64,000 nt of DNA from Rhizobiales bacterium 62-17 (GTDB taxonomy: Bacteria > Pseudomonadota > Alphaproteobacteria > Rhizobiales > Beijerinckiaceae). The position numbers were made by a program, and so were the translations under genes. How positions within the stretch are numbered: the first letter of the stretch is position 1; every line of letters begins with the position of its first letter. Under the pieces are notes generated by a model. The model made no database searches and was not told where the DNA came from. It saw only the letters and a list, made by a program, of their open reading frames with translations. The DNA lies in contig MKVW01000004.1 in the NCBI GenBank assembly GCA_001898965.1, forward strand, positions 537,307 through 601,306, given 5' to 3'. Positions 26,035 to 34,129 of the stretch are shown in pieces.

Positions 26035-26397
26035 ATGAGGCAACTTGCAAAAATCGCTGTCGTTGGAGCGATGCTGCTGGCTGTTGCTCCGGCTTACGCG
26101 CAAGAACCCATTCAGCAGGAACAGTCGACCAACTGGCGCGAGCTGCTGAACGATCTCTACCGTCTCGATCTCGCCATCGACCGCTGCGAACAAGTTCTGC
26201 CAAGCGGCGAGGAAATGATCCGTCTCGAAGATGCGATCGGCTATGTCGAACGCCGCGTCGATCTGTCGAAGGAAGCCCTGGACGAGGTTTTCTCCAAGCT
26301 CGAATATGAGACCGTGGCCGAGCGCAACGATTTCTGTTCGGCAATGACCAATGCCGTCGACGAAATCCGCAAAATCCCGGCCGAATACCAAGATTAA
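26035..26397 (+). CDS. Small exported hypothetical protein (120 aa)
   Basis: Signal peptide (KIAVVGAMLLAVAPAYAQ) followed by about 97 mature residues rich in charged helices (ELLNDLYRLDLAIDRCEQVL, AIGYVERRVDLSKEALDEVF) with two cysteines (CEQVL and DFCSA) that could form a disulfide. GGGAG is 7 nt before the ATG at 26035. No family is recognised; periplasmic location inferred. Followed by the hairpin at 26432. Confidence 0.65.
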   Translation: MRQLAKIAVVGAMLLAVAPAYAQEPIQQEQSTNWRELLNDLYRLDLAIDRCEQVLPSGEEMIRLEDAIGYVERRVDLSKEALDEVFSKLEYETVAERNDFCSAMTNAVDEIRKIPAEYQD

Positions 26398-26431
26398 GAT
26401 TGAGCTTTCGTGAAGGTTTGCCGGCGATAGT

Positions 26432-26460
26432 GCCTCCTGCACAAACAGGAGGCTCTTTTT
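26432..26460 (+). terminator. Terminator-like hairpin whose 3' arm is the cupin gene Shine-Dalgarno
   Basis: Perfect 8-bp stem GCCTCCTG/CAGGAGGC (26432-26439 and 26446-26453, loop of 6) followed by TCTTTTT and immediately by the ATG at 26461. AGGAGG (26447-26452) is the ribosome site of the cupin gene at an ideal 8-nt spacing. The same element would end transcripts from the upstream gene and hide the cupin ribosome site in any transcript that reads through. Confidence 0.75.
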
Positions 26461-26925
26461 ATGTCATCGCCCGACTTCGCCGCCGCCGCGCTCGACGCGG
26501 TCGTCCTCGAGCCGGCGCCTATCAATTCAGATTGGATCCTCGCCGGATCCCCTGAAGCCCGTTCGGTGGAAGTTTTCCGCAGCGCCGACGGCGCCGCCAC
26601 CTGCAATGTCTGGGATTGCACGGCTGGCACCTTCAAATGGTATTTCGGTGTCGACGAGACCGTCCACATCCTGCAAGGCGAAGTCGAAGTGACCGCCCAG
26701 GACGGATCGGTCCGCGTGCTCAAGCCCGGCGACGTCGCTTTCTTCGCCAGCGGCACTTGGGCGACGTGGCGCATCGACACCTACGTCCGTAAACTTGCTT
26801 ACTGCCGCCACTCGATGCCGCTGCTGCTGGCTTTCTCCCTGCGCGTGGTCGGCAAGCTGATGCGCATGTCGGGCCTGAGCGGAGCCGCGCCCGACAGCGG
26901 ATTGAGTGGTCGCAAGGTCGCCTGA
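26461..26925 (+). CDS. Cupin domain protein (DUF861-like)
   Basis: 154 aa. The central part carries a small beta-barrel cupin with GTFKWYFGVDETVHILQGEV and LKPGDVAFFASGTWATWRID, the DUF861 subtype related to ureidoglycine/(S)-allantoin enzymes. The usual second-motif His is not obvious, so metal binding is uncertain. A C-terminal hydrophobic stretch (PLLLAFSLRVVGKLM) is added. Translation start lies directly after the hairpin/T-run described at 26432-26460. Confidence 0.75.
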   Translation: MSSPDFAAAALDAVVLEPAPINSDWILAGSPEARSVEVFRSADGAATCNVWDCTAGTFKWYFGVDETVHILQGEVEVTAQDGSVRVLKPGDVAFFASGTWATWRIDTYVRKLAYCRHSMPLLLAFSLRVVGKLMRMSGLSGAAPDSGLSGRKVA

Positions 26926-26930
26926 ACCGT

Positions 26931-28190
26931 CTATCGTCTCGGTGCCATCCGCTCCGACGTTCCGATGAAATAAGCGATGGTGCCGATGACGATCAGCCCG
27001 AACAGGAACCACAGCACCGGCAGATAGGTGCCATAGACGTCGTGCAGCATCGCCAGCACGACGGGCGACATGGTACGCGGCAGGATCGACACGGTCGTCA
27101 TGGCGCCCGACACCGCCGCATAGCCGCGCAGGCCGAAGATTTCCGCGATCACCGTCTGACGGACGATCATGATGACGCCGCCCGCCGCGCCATGCACCAG
27201 CGCGAAGAGAAAATTGCCGGTCGCGCCATAGGAGCCGGCGAAAATCAGAATGAGCATGCCGACGCCGAACATCGGAAACACGATCCGCCCTGTGCGGCGC
27301 GCCGATCCGACCGGATCGAGCACATGGGTGATGATCCGCCCGACCACGGCCGCTGGCCCCGTCATCGAAAAGATCACCACCGCCAGGCTTTGCGGCAGGC
27401 CGCGTTCATCGAGCAGCGGCACCAGATGGATGGTGATGCCCGACATGACGAACCAGTGCACGCTGAAGGCGATCGCCAAGGTCCAGAAGGCGCCCGTGCG
27501 GATGGCGCTGCGCAACGGCGACGTGCCGCCTTGCGGCGCCGACGGCAGCCGACCTTCCGAAAGCGCCTGCTTGCGCCGCTGAAACTCGCCCGTGCGGCTG
27601 CCGACCGTGCCGCGCAAGGTGAAGAAGCAGATCAATGTCGGCCCGAAAGCGAGGATCGCCGCCAGCGCCATCATGCCGGCACGCCAGCCATATTCGCCCA
27701 TGATCAAGCCGACCACCGGCGGCACCACCGCCGAGGACAGGCCGCCGATGATGGCCGCATAGGTGAGGCCGCGGCGAAAATCCTTGACGTTGGCGGTGAC
27801 GACGGAGGCTGGAATATTGCCGAGCAACATCGACTGCGAAATGCCGACGCCGGTGAAAGCCATGTAGAGCTCGGTCAGACTGTTGATATGCGGCACGCTC
27901 ATGAGCGCCGCCGCGCCGACCAGCCCGCCGCCGGTCATGATCCAGCGACCGCCACGACGGTCCATCAGATAGCCGAAGGGAATAGCGAAAATGTCGGCCA
28001 CGACCAGCGCCAGGGTGAAGGCCGAAGCGACTTCCGTGGCGCTCCAGCCGAATTCCTGGTTCAGCGGCTTCAGAAATAGAGCGATCGAGTGCCAGAGAAC
28101 GCCGATGGCAATCAACTGGGAAATGGCGACGCCCCAGATGATCCGGTTTTCACCCGGCGCCGTCTTCGCTCCCTGCCCCTCGCTGCCCAT
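26931..28190 (-). CDS. Major facilitator superfamily transporter (12 TM)
   Basis: About 419 aa with twelve hydrophobic spans and the MFS loop motif between TM2 and TM3 (GYLMDRRGGRW). The fold resembles the oxalate/formate or monocarboxylate antiporter branch (start WGVAISQLIAIGVLWHSIAL). Substrate unknown; its place beside the sulfatase and Bug-type genes suggests an organic acid. The ATG at 28190 has GGAG only 3 nt upstream; a GTG at 28199 is the alternative start. Confidence 0.85.
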   Translation of the reverse strand: MGSEGQGAKTAPGENRIIWGVAISQLIAIGVLWHSIALFLKPLNQEFGWSATEVASAFTLALVVADIFAIPFGYLMDRRGGRWIMTGGGLVGAAALMSVPHINSLTELYMAFTGVGISQSMLLGNIPASVVTANVKDFRRGLTYAAIIGGLSSAVVPPVVGLIMGEYGWRAGMMALAAILAFGPTLICFFTLRGTVGSRTGEFQRRKQALSEGRLPSAPQGGTSPLRSAIRTGAFWTLAIAFSVHWFVMSGITIHLVPLLDERGLPQSLAVVIFSMTGPAAVVGRIITHVLDPVGSARRTGRIVFPMFGVGMLILIFAGSYGATGNFLFALVHGAAGGVIMIVRQTVIAEIFGLRGYAAVSGAMTTVSILPRTMSPVVLAMLHDVYGTYLPVLWFLFGLIVIGTIAYFIGTSERMAPRR

Positions 28191-28269
28191 TGTCTCCACC
28201 CCGCCCGGCGGATCATCCGGGCCGGCACCTCATCGACAGCATTCTGCCGCTGATCAACTCTTAGAATGA

Positions 28270-28297
28270 ATCGCGTTTCGATAGAAACGCGATTTTT
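28270..28297. repeat. 24-bp palindromic repeat, copy 2, with T-run
   Basis: ATCGCGTTTC-GATA-GAAACGCGAT (28270-28293), perfect 10-bp arms, followed on the plus strand by TTTT. Differs from the copy at 7762-7785 in only two positions. It lies between the sulfatase stop and the MFS start. Confidence 0.65.
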
Positions 28298-28306
28298 GCA
28301 AGAGCC

Positions 28307-29872
28307 TTATGCGCGCCGGCGGGCGTGCGGGCTTTTGTCGACATTTTCCATGAGTTCGTGGACCAGACGCTCCGTCAGCTCGGCGCGCACGCCGGCATAG
28401 GCCGGATCGTCCCACACATTATGGGTGTCGTCGGGATCATTGCGGCGATCGTAGAGTTCGCCCCACGGCATGCCCTTGTAAAGGGTGAGCCGGTGATCGG
28501 CGGTGATCAAGGTGCGCACCACCGCCGATTTCTCGAAGCCCATGCGCGGCTGGGTGTCCTCATATTCGATCACCAGTTCGTCGCGCAGATCATGGGAACC
28601 GGCGACATTGCCGAGCAAGCTCTTGCCCTGAATGCCCCAATAGTGTTTCAGGCCGGCGCGCTCGATGATGGAAGGCGCCAGATCGATGGTCGAGGAGAGT
28701 GCGTGCGACACGCGCGCCGTGCGATCGGCGGGGTCGGACCAGATCATCGACACGTTGTTGATGGAGTCAAGCATGACCGCGCCCTTCAACATCAGATTGA
28801 AGTCGCCGAGATAGTCGCCATGGTCGGAATTGAACACGATGACCGTGTTCTCATACTTGCCGGCCGCCTTCAGCGCATTGATCACCTCGCCGATGGCATC
28901 GTCGATCATGGTGATCATGCCGCAGGACAGCGCCATGGCTTCGCGCGTCTCGCGCTCATTGGCCATGAAGGCTTCCTGGGTCTGCGCCTGGCGGGTGCCC
29001 TTGGTCCAGTGATCGTGCAGCCAGCGCATCGGCGGCGTCGGGTTTTTGTGCGCCTCATAGGGCAGCCGCGGATGGAAATCCTCGGGGCTGTACATGTCCC
29101 AATATTTGCCCGGCGGCGTGAACGGGTGATGCGGATCGGGGAAAGAGACGAAAGCGAAGAACGGCTGATCGTCGCCTTTCGAAGCGTTGATATAGTCGAT
29201 GGCGCGATCGCGGATGAAGGACGTCGGATACAACTCCTCCGGGATCGGCGTGCGCACCGCTTGCGGACAGACGTAGTCATGCGGCAGCTGGTTCGCCTTG
29301 TCGCGCCAAAAGTCAGCCTGATTGGTCTTTGATTTCAGCCATTGATAGTAATGGCCATTGCACTGGTCACTGTGGTTGGTGACCATATCGACATGGTCGT
29401 AACCGTAGTAGGGCGTCCTGATCTTGAAGAATTCGGGACTGGCGTAGCGCGACGGATCTTCCTGATCGTAGTCGGCCTCATCATCCGCCTTCCAAGCTTC
29501 CTTGATGACGCCGAGTTCATCGGGCTGGTAGCGCTTTTGCGAGTCGATGCCGGTCATCGGTTGTACATGGCTCTTGCCGATGAGCGCCGTGCGATAGCCG
29601 CCGGCCCGCAACACGTCGGTGAACGTATTGGCTCGAATGGACAGATCGCACCCATTGTGGCGTAGCCCATGAGTGCTGGGAAAACGGCCGGTCAGCAGCG
29701 ACGCGCGATTGGGCATGCACACGGGCGAAGCCACATAGAAGCGATCGAACCGCGTGCCATGAGCCGCGAGGCCATCGATATTGGGCGTCTTGACGATCGG
29801 ATGACCGGCGCAGCCGAGATAATCGGCGCGCTGCTGATCGGTGATGAAGAACAGAAAATTAGGACGCGACAT
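28307..29872 (-). CDS. Sulfatase / phosphonate monoester hydrolase-type alkaline phosphatase superfamily enzyme
   Basis: 521 aa type I sulfatase with C52-M-P-N-R56 in the C-x-P-x-R signature, whose Cys would be turned into formylglycine, and metal ligands Asp12 (FITDQQ), the FNSDHGDYLGDF motif, and SFPDPHHPFTPP. Closest in style to arylsulfatase or phosphonate monoester hydrolase-like enzymes. No signal peptide, so it is cytosolic. Neighbours suggest use in breakdown of a sulfated or phosphorylated organic compound. No formylglycine-generating enzyme is nearby. Confidence 0.87.
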   Translation of the reverse strand: MSRPNFLFFITDQQRADYLGCAGHPIVKTPNIDGLAAHGTRFDRFYVASPVCMPNRASLLTGRFPSTHGLRHNGCDLSIRANTFTDVLRAGGYRTALIGKSHVQPMTGIDSQKRYQPDELGVIKEAWKADDEADYDQEDPSRYASPEFFKIRTPYYGYDHVDMVTNHSDQCNGHYYQWLKSKTNQADFWRDKANQLPHDYVCPQAVRTPIPEELYPTSFIRDRAIDYINASKGDDQPFFAFVSFPDPHHPFTPPGKYWDMYSPEDFHPRLPYEAHKNPTPPMRWLHDHWTKGTRQAQTQEAFMANERETREAMALSCGMITMIDDAIGEVINALKAAGKYENTVIVFNSDHGDYLGDFNLMLKGAVMLDSINNVSMIWSDPADRTARVSHALSSTIDLAPSIIERAGLKHYWGIQGKSLLGNVAGSHDLRDELVIEYEDTQPRMGFEKSAVVRTLITADHRLTLYKGMPWGELYDRRNDPDDTHNVWDDPAYAGVRAELTERLVHELMENVDKSPHARRRA

Positions 29873-29945
29873 AAAAGCCTCTTCGACGGCGTTTCCGGAT
29901 CATTTTATCGGCAGATGCCGCCAGCTCTCGCCGGCGGCAGACATA

Positions 29946-30920
29946 TCATTCCATCTTCATACCAGCTTTGGCGATGACTTCGCCCCATTTCTGCCGATCA
30001 CGAGCGATCTGGTCGACGGAAGCAGCCTCATCGGCGCCGATCGGATCGGTCGCCTGCTGTTCGATACGGACGCGCACCTCTGAATTCTTCAGCGCTTCGA
30101 GAACCGCGTTGCCGAAAGCCGCCCGCAGCTCCGGCTTCATGCCGCCGGGCGCGAACATGTAATTGACGAAGCGCGCCTCGAAGCCCTTGATGCCGGCTTC
30201 TTCAGCGGTGGGAATATCAGGCACGAAACGCACCCGCTCGTTCGCCGACACGGCAAGCGCGCGCAGCGCACCCGAATTGACGTGCGGAATAAGCACGCCG
30301 GCGGTGATGAAACTCGCCTGGATGTTGCCGGCCAACAGATCCTGCAAGGCCAGCGCCGCCCCGCGATAAGGCACGTGCACGGCGCGCAGGTCGCTCACCA
30401 TCTTCAAATATTCGAGCGCCAGATGGCCGGGCGAGCCGATGCCCGCCGATCCGAAATTCAGTTCATGGCTTTTGCCGAATTCGACCAGCTCCTTAAAACT
30501 CTTGGCCGGAACCGTCTTCGCGTTGACGGCGAGCAGCAGCAAGTTCTGGCCGACCTTGGCGACGGGCACGAGGTCGCGCGTCGCATCGAAGCCTTGCGAC
30601 TTGTAGACATGCGGATTCACCGTGACGATCGAATCCGGGCAGAAAAGCCAGGTCAGTCCGTCAGGCGCCGATTTCGCCACGAAGGCAGCGCCAACATTGC
30701 CAGCGGCACCCGTGCGGTTCTCGATGACGATCGACCGCTTGATATCCTGGCTCAGCCGCTCGGCCAAAACACGTGCGATCGCATCGGCCGGCCCGCCCGG
30801 CGCCAAGGGCACGATGACCGTGATCGGCCCCGGCGGAATTTGCGCAAGCGGCGATTGCGCAGCAACCGCCATAGCGCCCGCCAGCCAGAAGGCAGCGGCA
30901 GAGATCAGTTTCGACATCAT
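29946..30920 (-). CDS. Bug/TctC-type substrate-binding protein (tandem copy A)
   Basis: 324 aa periplasmic binding protein: signal peptide ending AVAAQ, PITVIVPLAPGGPADAIARV and VPYRGAALALQDLLAGN. Strongly similar along its length to the gene immediately upstream (shared blocks such as FWLAGAMAVAAQSPL, GLTWLF, PDSIVTVNPHVYKSQGFDA), so the pair is a tandem duplication. No TctAB membrane genes are adjacent. Confidence 0.88.
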   Translation of the reverse strand: MMSKLISAAAFWLAGAMAVAAQSPLAQIPPGPITVIVPLAPGGPADAIARVLAERLSQDIKRSIVIENRTGAAGNVGAAFVAKSAPDGLTWLFCPDSIVTVNPHVYKSQGFDATRDLVPVAKVGQNLLLLAVNAKTVPAKSFKELVEFGKSHELNFGSAGIGSPGHLALEYLKMVSDLRAVHVPYRGAALALQDLLAGNIQASFITAGVLIPHVNSGALRALAVSANERVRFVPDIPTAEEAGIKGFEARFVNYMFAPGGMKPELRAAFGNAVLEALKNSEVRVRIEQQATDPIGADEAASVDQIARDRQKWGEVIAKAGMKME

Positions 30921-30929
30921 CCTCGTCCC

Positions 30930-31904
30930 CTATTCGACCTTCAGCCCGGCCTTGGCGATAATCTCACCCCATTTCTGACGCCCGCTCGCAACCTGAGCGA
31001 TCGAGGCCGCTTCGTCCGCGGTGGTCGGATCCGTCGCTTGCTCCTCGATGCGTGCCCGCACGCTCGGTTCTTTCACGGCATCCCGCAGCGCCGCACTGAA
31101 AGCGGCACGCACCTCCGGCTTTACCCCCGATGGCGAGAAGAAATAATTGTAGAAGCGCGCGTCGAAACCCTTGATGCCGGCTTCCTCGGCAGACGGCACC
31201 TCAGGCAGGAAGCGGCTCCGTTCATTGGCCGACACGGCAAGCCCACGCAACGCGCCTGATTTGACATGGGGCATCAACGCGCCGGCCACGATGAAACTGG
31301 CCTGGATGTTTCCGCCAACCAAATCCTGCAAGACGAGCGCGGCGCCGCGATAAGGCACATGCGCGGCGCGAATGTCGCTGACGAGCCGCAGATATTCCAA
31401 AGCCAGATGGCCCGGCGATCCCGGACCAGCGGAGCCGAAACTCAGATCGTTCTTCTTGCTGTAGGCAACCAGTTCACTGAAGCTGTTCACCGGAACGGCT
31501 TTCGGATTGACGGCCAGGATCAGCGAAAACTGTCCCAGCTCGGCGATCGGGATCAGATCCTTCGCCGCATCGAAGCCCTGCGACTTGTAGACGTGCGGAT
31601 TCACGGTGACGATCGAATCGGGCGCGAAGAGCCAGGTCAGTCCATCTGGTTTGGCTTTGGCGACGAAGGCGGCACCGATATTGCCGCCGGCCCCGGCCCG
31701 GTTCTCGATGATGATCGAACGATTGATGGTCTGCCCGACCCGTTCGACGACGATCCGCGCGAGCGCATCCGCCGGCCCGCCCGCCGCCAAGGGCACCACG
31801 ATGGTGATCGGTCCCGATGGGATTTGTTCAAGCGGCGATTGCGCGGCAACAGCCATGGCCCCCGCCAGCCAGAACGCGGCGGCGGCGATTTTCGGCAACA
31901 TCAT
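30930..31904 (-). CDS. Bug/TctC-type substrate-binding protein (tandem copy B)
   Basis: 324 aa, same length as copy A and 9 bp upstream of it. Signal peptide FWLAGAMAVAAQ is identical to that of A. The ligand loop reads PITIVVPLAAGGPADALARI. Differences cluster in surface helices, while the pocket loops are nearly unchanged, which suggests related ligands. Expressed from the interval 31905-32028, which holds a LysR-type palindrome. Confidence 0.88.
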   Translation of the reverse strand: MMLPKIAAAAFWLAGAMAVAAQSPLEQIPSGPITIVVPLAAGGPADALARIVVERVGQTINRSIIIENRAGAGGNIGAAFVAKAKPDGLTWLFAPDSIVTVNPHVYKSQGFDAAKDLIPIAELGQFSLILAVNPKAVPVNSFSELVAYSKKNDLSFGSAGPGSPGHLALEYLRLVSDIRAAHVPYRGAALVLQDLVGGNIQASFIVAGALMPHVKSGALRGLAVSANERSRFLPEVPSAEEAGIKGFDARFYNYFFSPSGVKPEVRAAFSAALRDAVKEPSVRARIEEQATDPTTADEAASIAQVASGRQKWGEIIAKAGLKVE

Positions 31905-31997
31905 TTCGGATCCACTCCCCTCAAACGGACGGCACTCGGACCTCCCGGCTTTTCGATTGGGATTGTGGAGGGGTTTTATCTATTCGAAAACAACAAT

Positions 31998-32013
31998 TAT
32001 GATGGCAATCATA
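31998..32013. promoter_or_regulatory. Candidate LysR-type operator (TATGAT-N4-ATCATA)
   Basis: Perfect 6-bp arms separated by GGCA in the A+T-rich interval between the LysR gene and the tandem Bug genes. It fits the T-N11-A core of LysR-family sites (T at 31998-32000, A at 32011-32013). Candidate site for the neighbouring regulator. Confidence 0.4.
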
Positions 32014-32028
32014 TCAAAAACGTATATC

Positions 32029-32949
32029 TTAAACTGACTTGGCGTCAGCTAAGTGACTGACATAAGCCTCGAAACGCCCTTTGAACTCATCGATCAGCGG
32101 GTGATCCTTCATGTCCTGGCGTCGCCACATGGCGACGTCGCGGCGCGGCATTTCCGCCTTGAAAGGCAGTTCGACGAAGCGCCTGGGATCGTCGAGGTGG
32201 TGCATTAGGAAACTGGGCGCGGCCATCAGATAATGGCCGCCGCTCACCAGATTGAGCGCGATCGAAATATCGCCGGAGAATTCAATGACCGTCCGCGCAC
32301 CATCGACACCGATGCGCGCGAGAATGTCCCGCGTCGTATCGCGCGCGCCCGACAATACGCCCACGGTCGTCCAGGTGGCGGCGGCAAGATCGGCGGCAGT
32401 CACTTCGCGACGGCGCGCCAAGGGATGGCTTTCGCTGGCGAAGAGACCGATGTGATCCTCGAACATCACATCGTGGATCAGATCGTCGGCGGCGAAATGA
32501 CGGGGCCCCGGCGCCAGCACGATATCGAGTTCGTCGCGCCGCAGCCGATCAAGTAGACGCTCGGCACCATCGACGGACACGCGCAAACCGACATTCCATT
32601 TCGAATGCAGAATGTGGCTGACGAAGCCCGGCATGATCGAGCGCGCCAGCATGGCGCCGACGGCAATGCGCAACTTGCCATCCTGCCCCTGCCGCCAGCG
32701 CTCCACTTCGCCTTCAGCCTGATCCATCGCATCGCGGATCAGGCGCCCCTGGCGCGCCAGCGCCGCACCGATCACCGTCGGCGCAACGCCATAGCGGCCA
32801 CGCTTCAAAAGAGGCGCGCCAACTTGCGCCTCCAGGCTCTTCATATTGCGGCTAAGCGTCGGCTGGGTGAGATGGAGCGCTTCTGCGGCCCGCGACAGCG
32901 AGCCCAGCTCAACGATTTCGGCCAGTTGCCGCAGATATCGTGGCTCCAT
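32029..32949 (-). CDS. LysR-type transcriptional regulator
   Basis: 306 aa: N-terminal winged helix-turn-helix (LGSLSRAAEALHLTQPTLSR NMKSLE split across residues 15-39, typical LysR) and a two-domain effector-binding part. It lies between Bug-type genes on both sides in the same direction, and probably controls them or the divergent Rieske oxygenase in response to a carboxylate ligand. Confidence 0.92.
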   Translation of the reverse strand: MEPRYLRQLAEIVELGSLSRAAEALHLTQPTLSRNMKSLEAQVGAPLLKRGRYGVAPTVIGAALARQGRLIRDAMDQAEGEVERWRQGQDGKLRIAVGAMLARSIMPGFVSHILHSKWNVGLRVSVDGAERLLDRLRRDELDIVLAPGPRHFAADDLIHDVMFEDHIGLFASESHPLARRREVTAADLAAATWTTVGVLSGARDTTRDILARIGVDGARTVIEFSGDISIALNLVSGGHYLMAAPSFLMHHLDDPRRFVELPFKAEMPRRDVAMWRRQDMKDHPLIDEFKGRFEAYVSHLADAKSV

Positions 32950-32973
32950 CCCCTCTCACTTTTGCCTCTCTCA

Positions 32974-33954
32974 CTATTGAGGCTCGATCCCCAGTTCCTT
33001 GGTGGTCTTTTCCCACAGAGTGAGCTGTTCGCCAAGGAAGTTCGCCGCATCGCCAGGCGATCCGACACCCTGCGGATTGATGTCGAAGCCGAGTTTCGGC
33101 GCCATCTCGCGCACTTGTTCGTCGCGCGTTGCCCGATCGATCGCCGCATTCATCTTCGCGACGATGTCGGGAGGCGTGCCGGTGGGTGCCATCAGCATGA
33201 ACCAGCCGGCGAAATCAAAGCCCGGCACGGTTTCGCCAGCCGCCGGCAGGTCCGGGAAGGCCGACACCCGCTTGGCCGAGGCCATGGCGATCGCCCGCAT
33301 CTTGCCGGCGCGGATCTGCGCCTCGACGATCGAGACGGAGAACACGCCGACTTGCAGGCGCCCGGCGATCGTGTCCTGCACCGCATTGTTGATGTTGGGA
33401 TAAGGCACCAGAACGAAGGTCGTGCCGGTGCGCTTGTTGAGTGCTTGCGCGGTGACGCCAGCCAGATTGCGTGGGCCGTCAACCCCAAGCGAATATTTGC
33501 CGGGCGCCGCTTTCTCCAGCGCGATCAGCTCCGTCAGAGTCTTCGCCGGCAGGTCTGGTGTCGTCACGATCACCTGATTGCTGCGCGTCACCAGCGCGAC
33601 CGGCGCGAAGTCCTTCGTCGGATGATAGGGCAGATCCTTCATCATGAAGACATTGTTGGCCAAGGCCGCCGACGTCGCGAAGAAATAGGTATAGCCATCC
33701 GGCGCGGCACGCGCCGCCGCCAGCGCCCCGATGACATTGCCGCCACCTGGCTTGTTCTCGACAACGACGCCTTGGTTCAATTCCTTGCCGAGCTTTTCAG
33801 CGATAAGGCGCGCCATCACGTCGGGGCTTGCGCCCGCCGCTTGCGAAACGATCAGCGTCACCGGCCGCTGTGGCCAGTTCGCCGCGCCCTGTGCCGCAGC
33901 GATATGTGTCGACACGAATAAAGCGGCACCTGCCGCCAACAGCCTCCCGAACAT
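32974..33954 (-). CDS. Bug/TctC-type substrate-binding protein
   Basis: 326 aa: signal peptide ending THIAAAQ, then RPVTLIVSQAAGASPDVMAR and VPYPNINNAVQDTIAGRLQV. Only distantly similar to the tandem pair. It lies 24 bp upstream of the lysR gene on the same strand and divergent from the Rieske oxygenase, so it may feed the oxygenase substrate. Confidence 0.87.
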   Translation of the reverse strand: MFGRLLAAGAALFVSTHIAAAQGAANWPQRPVTLIVSQAAGASPDVMARLIAEKLGKELNQGVVVENKPGGGNVIGALAAARAAPDGYTYFFATSAALANNVFMMKDLPYHPTKDFAPVALVTRSNQVIVTTPDLPAKTLTELIALEKAAPGKYSLGVDGPRNLAGVTAQALNKRTGTTFVLVPYPNINNAVQDTIAGRLQVGVFSVSIVEAQIRAGKMRAIAMASAKRVSAFPDLPAAGETVPGFDFAGWFMLMAPTGTPPDIVAKMNAAIDRATRDEQVREMAPKLGFDINPQGVGSPGDAANFLGEQLTLWEKTTKELGIEPQ

Positions 33955-34129
33955 GTCCCCTCCCAGGCTCCCTGTTCAATGCGGAAAGCCTAGCATGACG
34001 TTGCGCGCGTGAAAGATGCCCACCCGGACCCTAAGCAAAAATTTCGTATCGCAATGTGAGCACAGGCCCCTGGATGGCTTTACCGCCAGCATGGCCTATG
34101 CCTAGCATCATGTGTGAGGGAGGATCACG

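Noticed and set aside
32605-33921. 438-codon plus-strand frame opposite a Bug-type gene and lysR
   Set aside because: Arg/His-rich composition without domain; minus-strand genes are clear.
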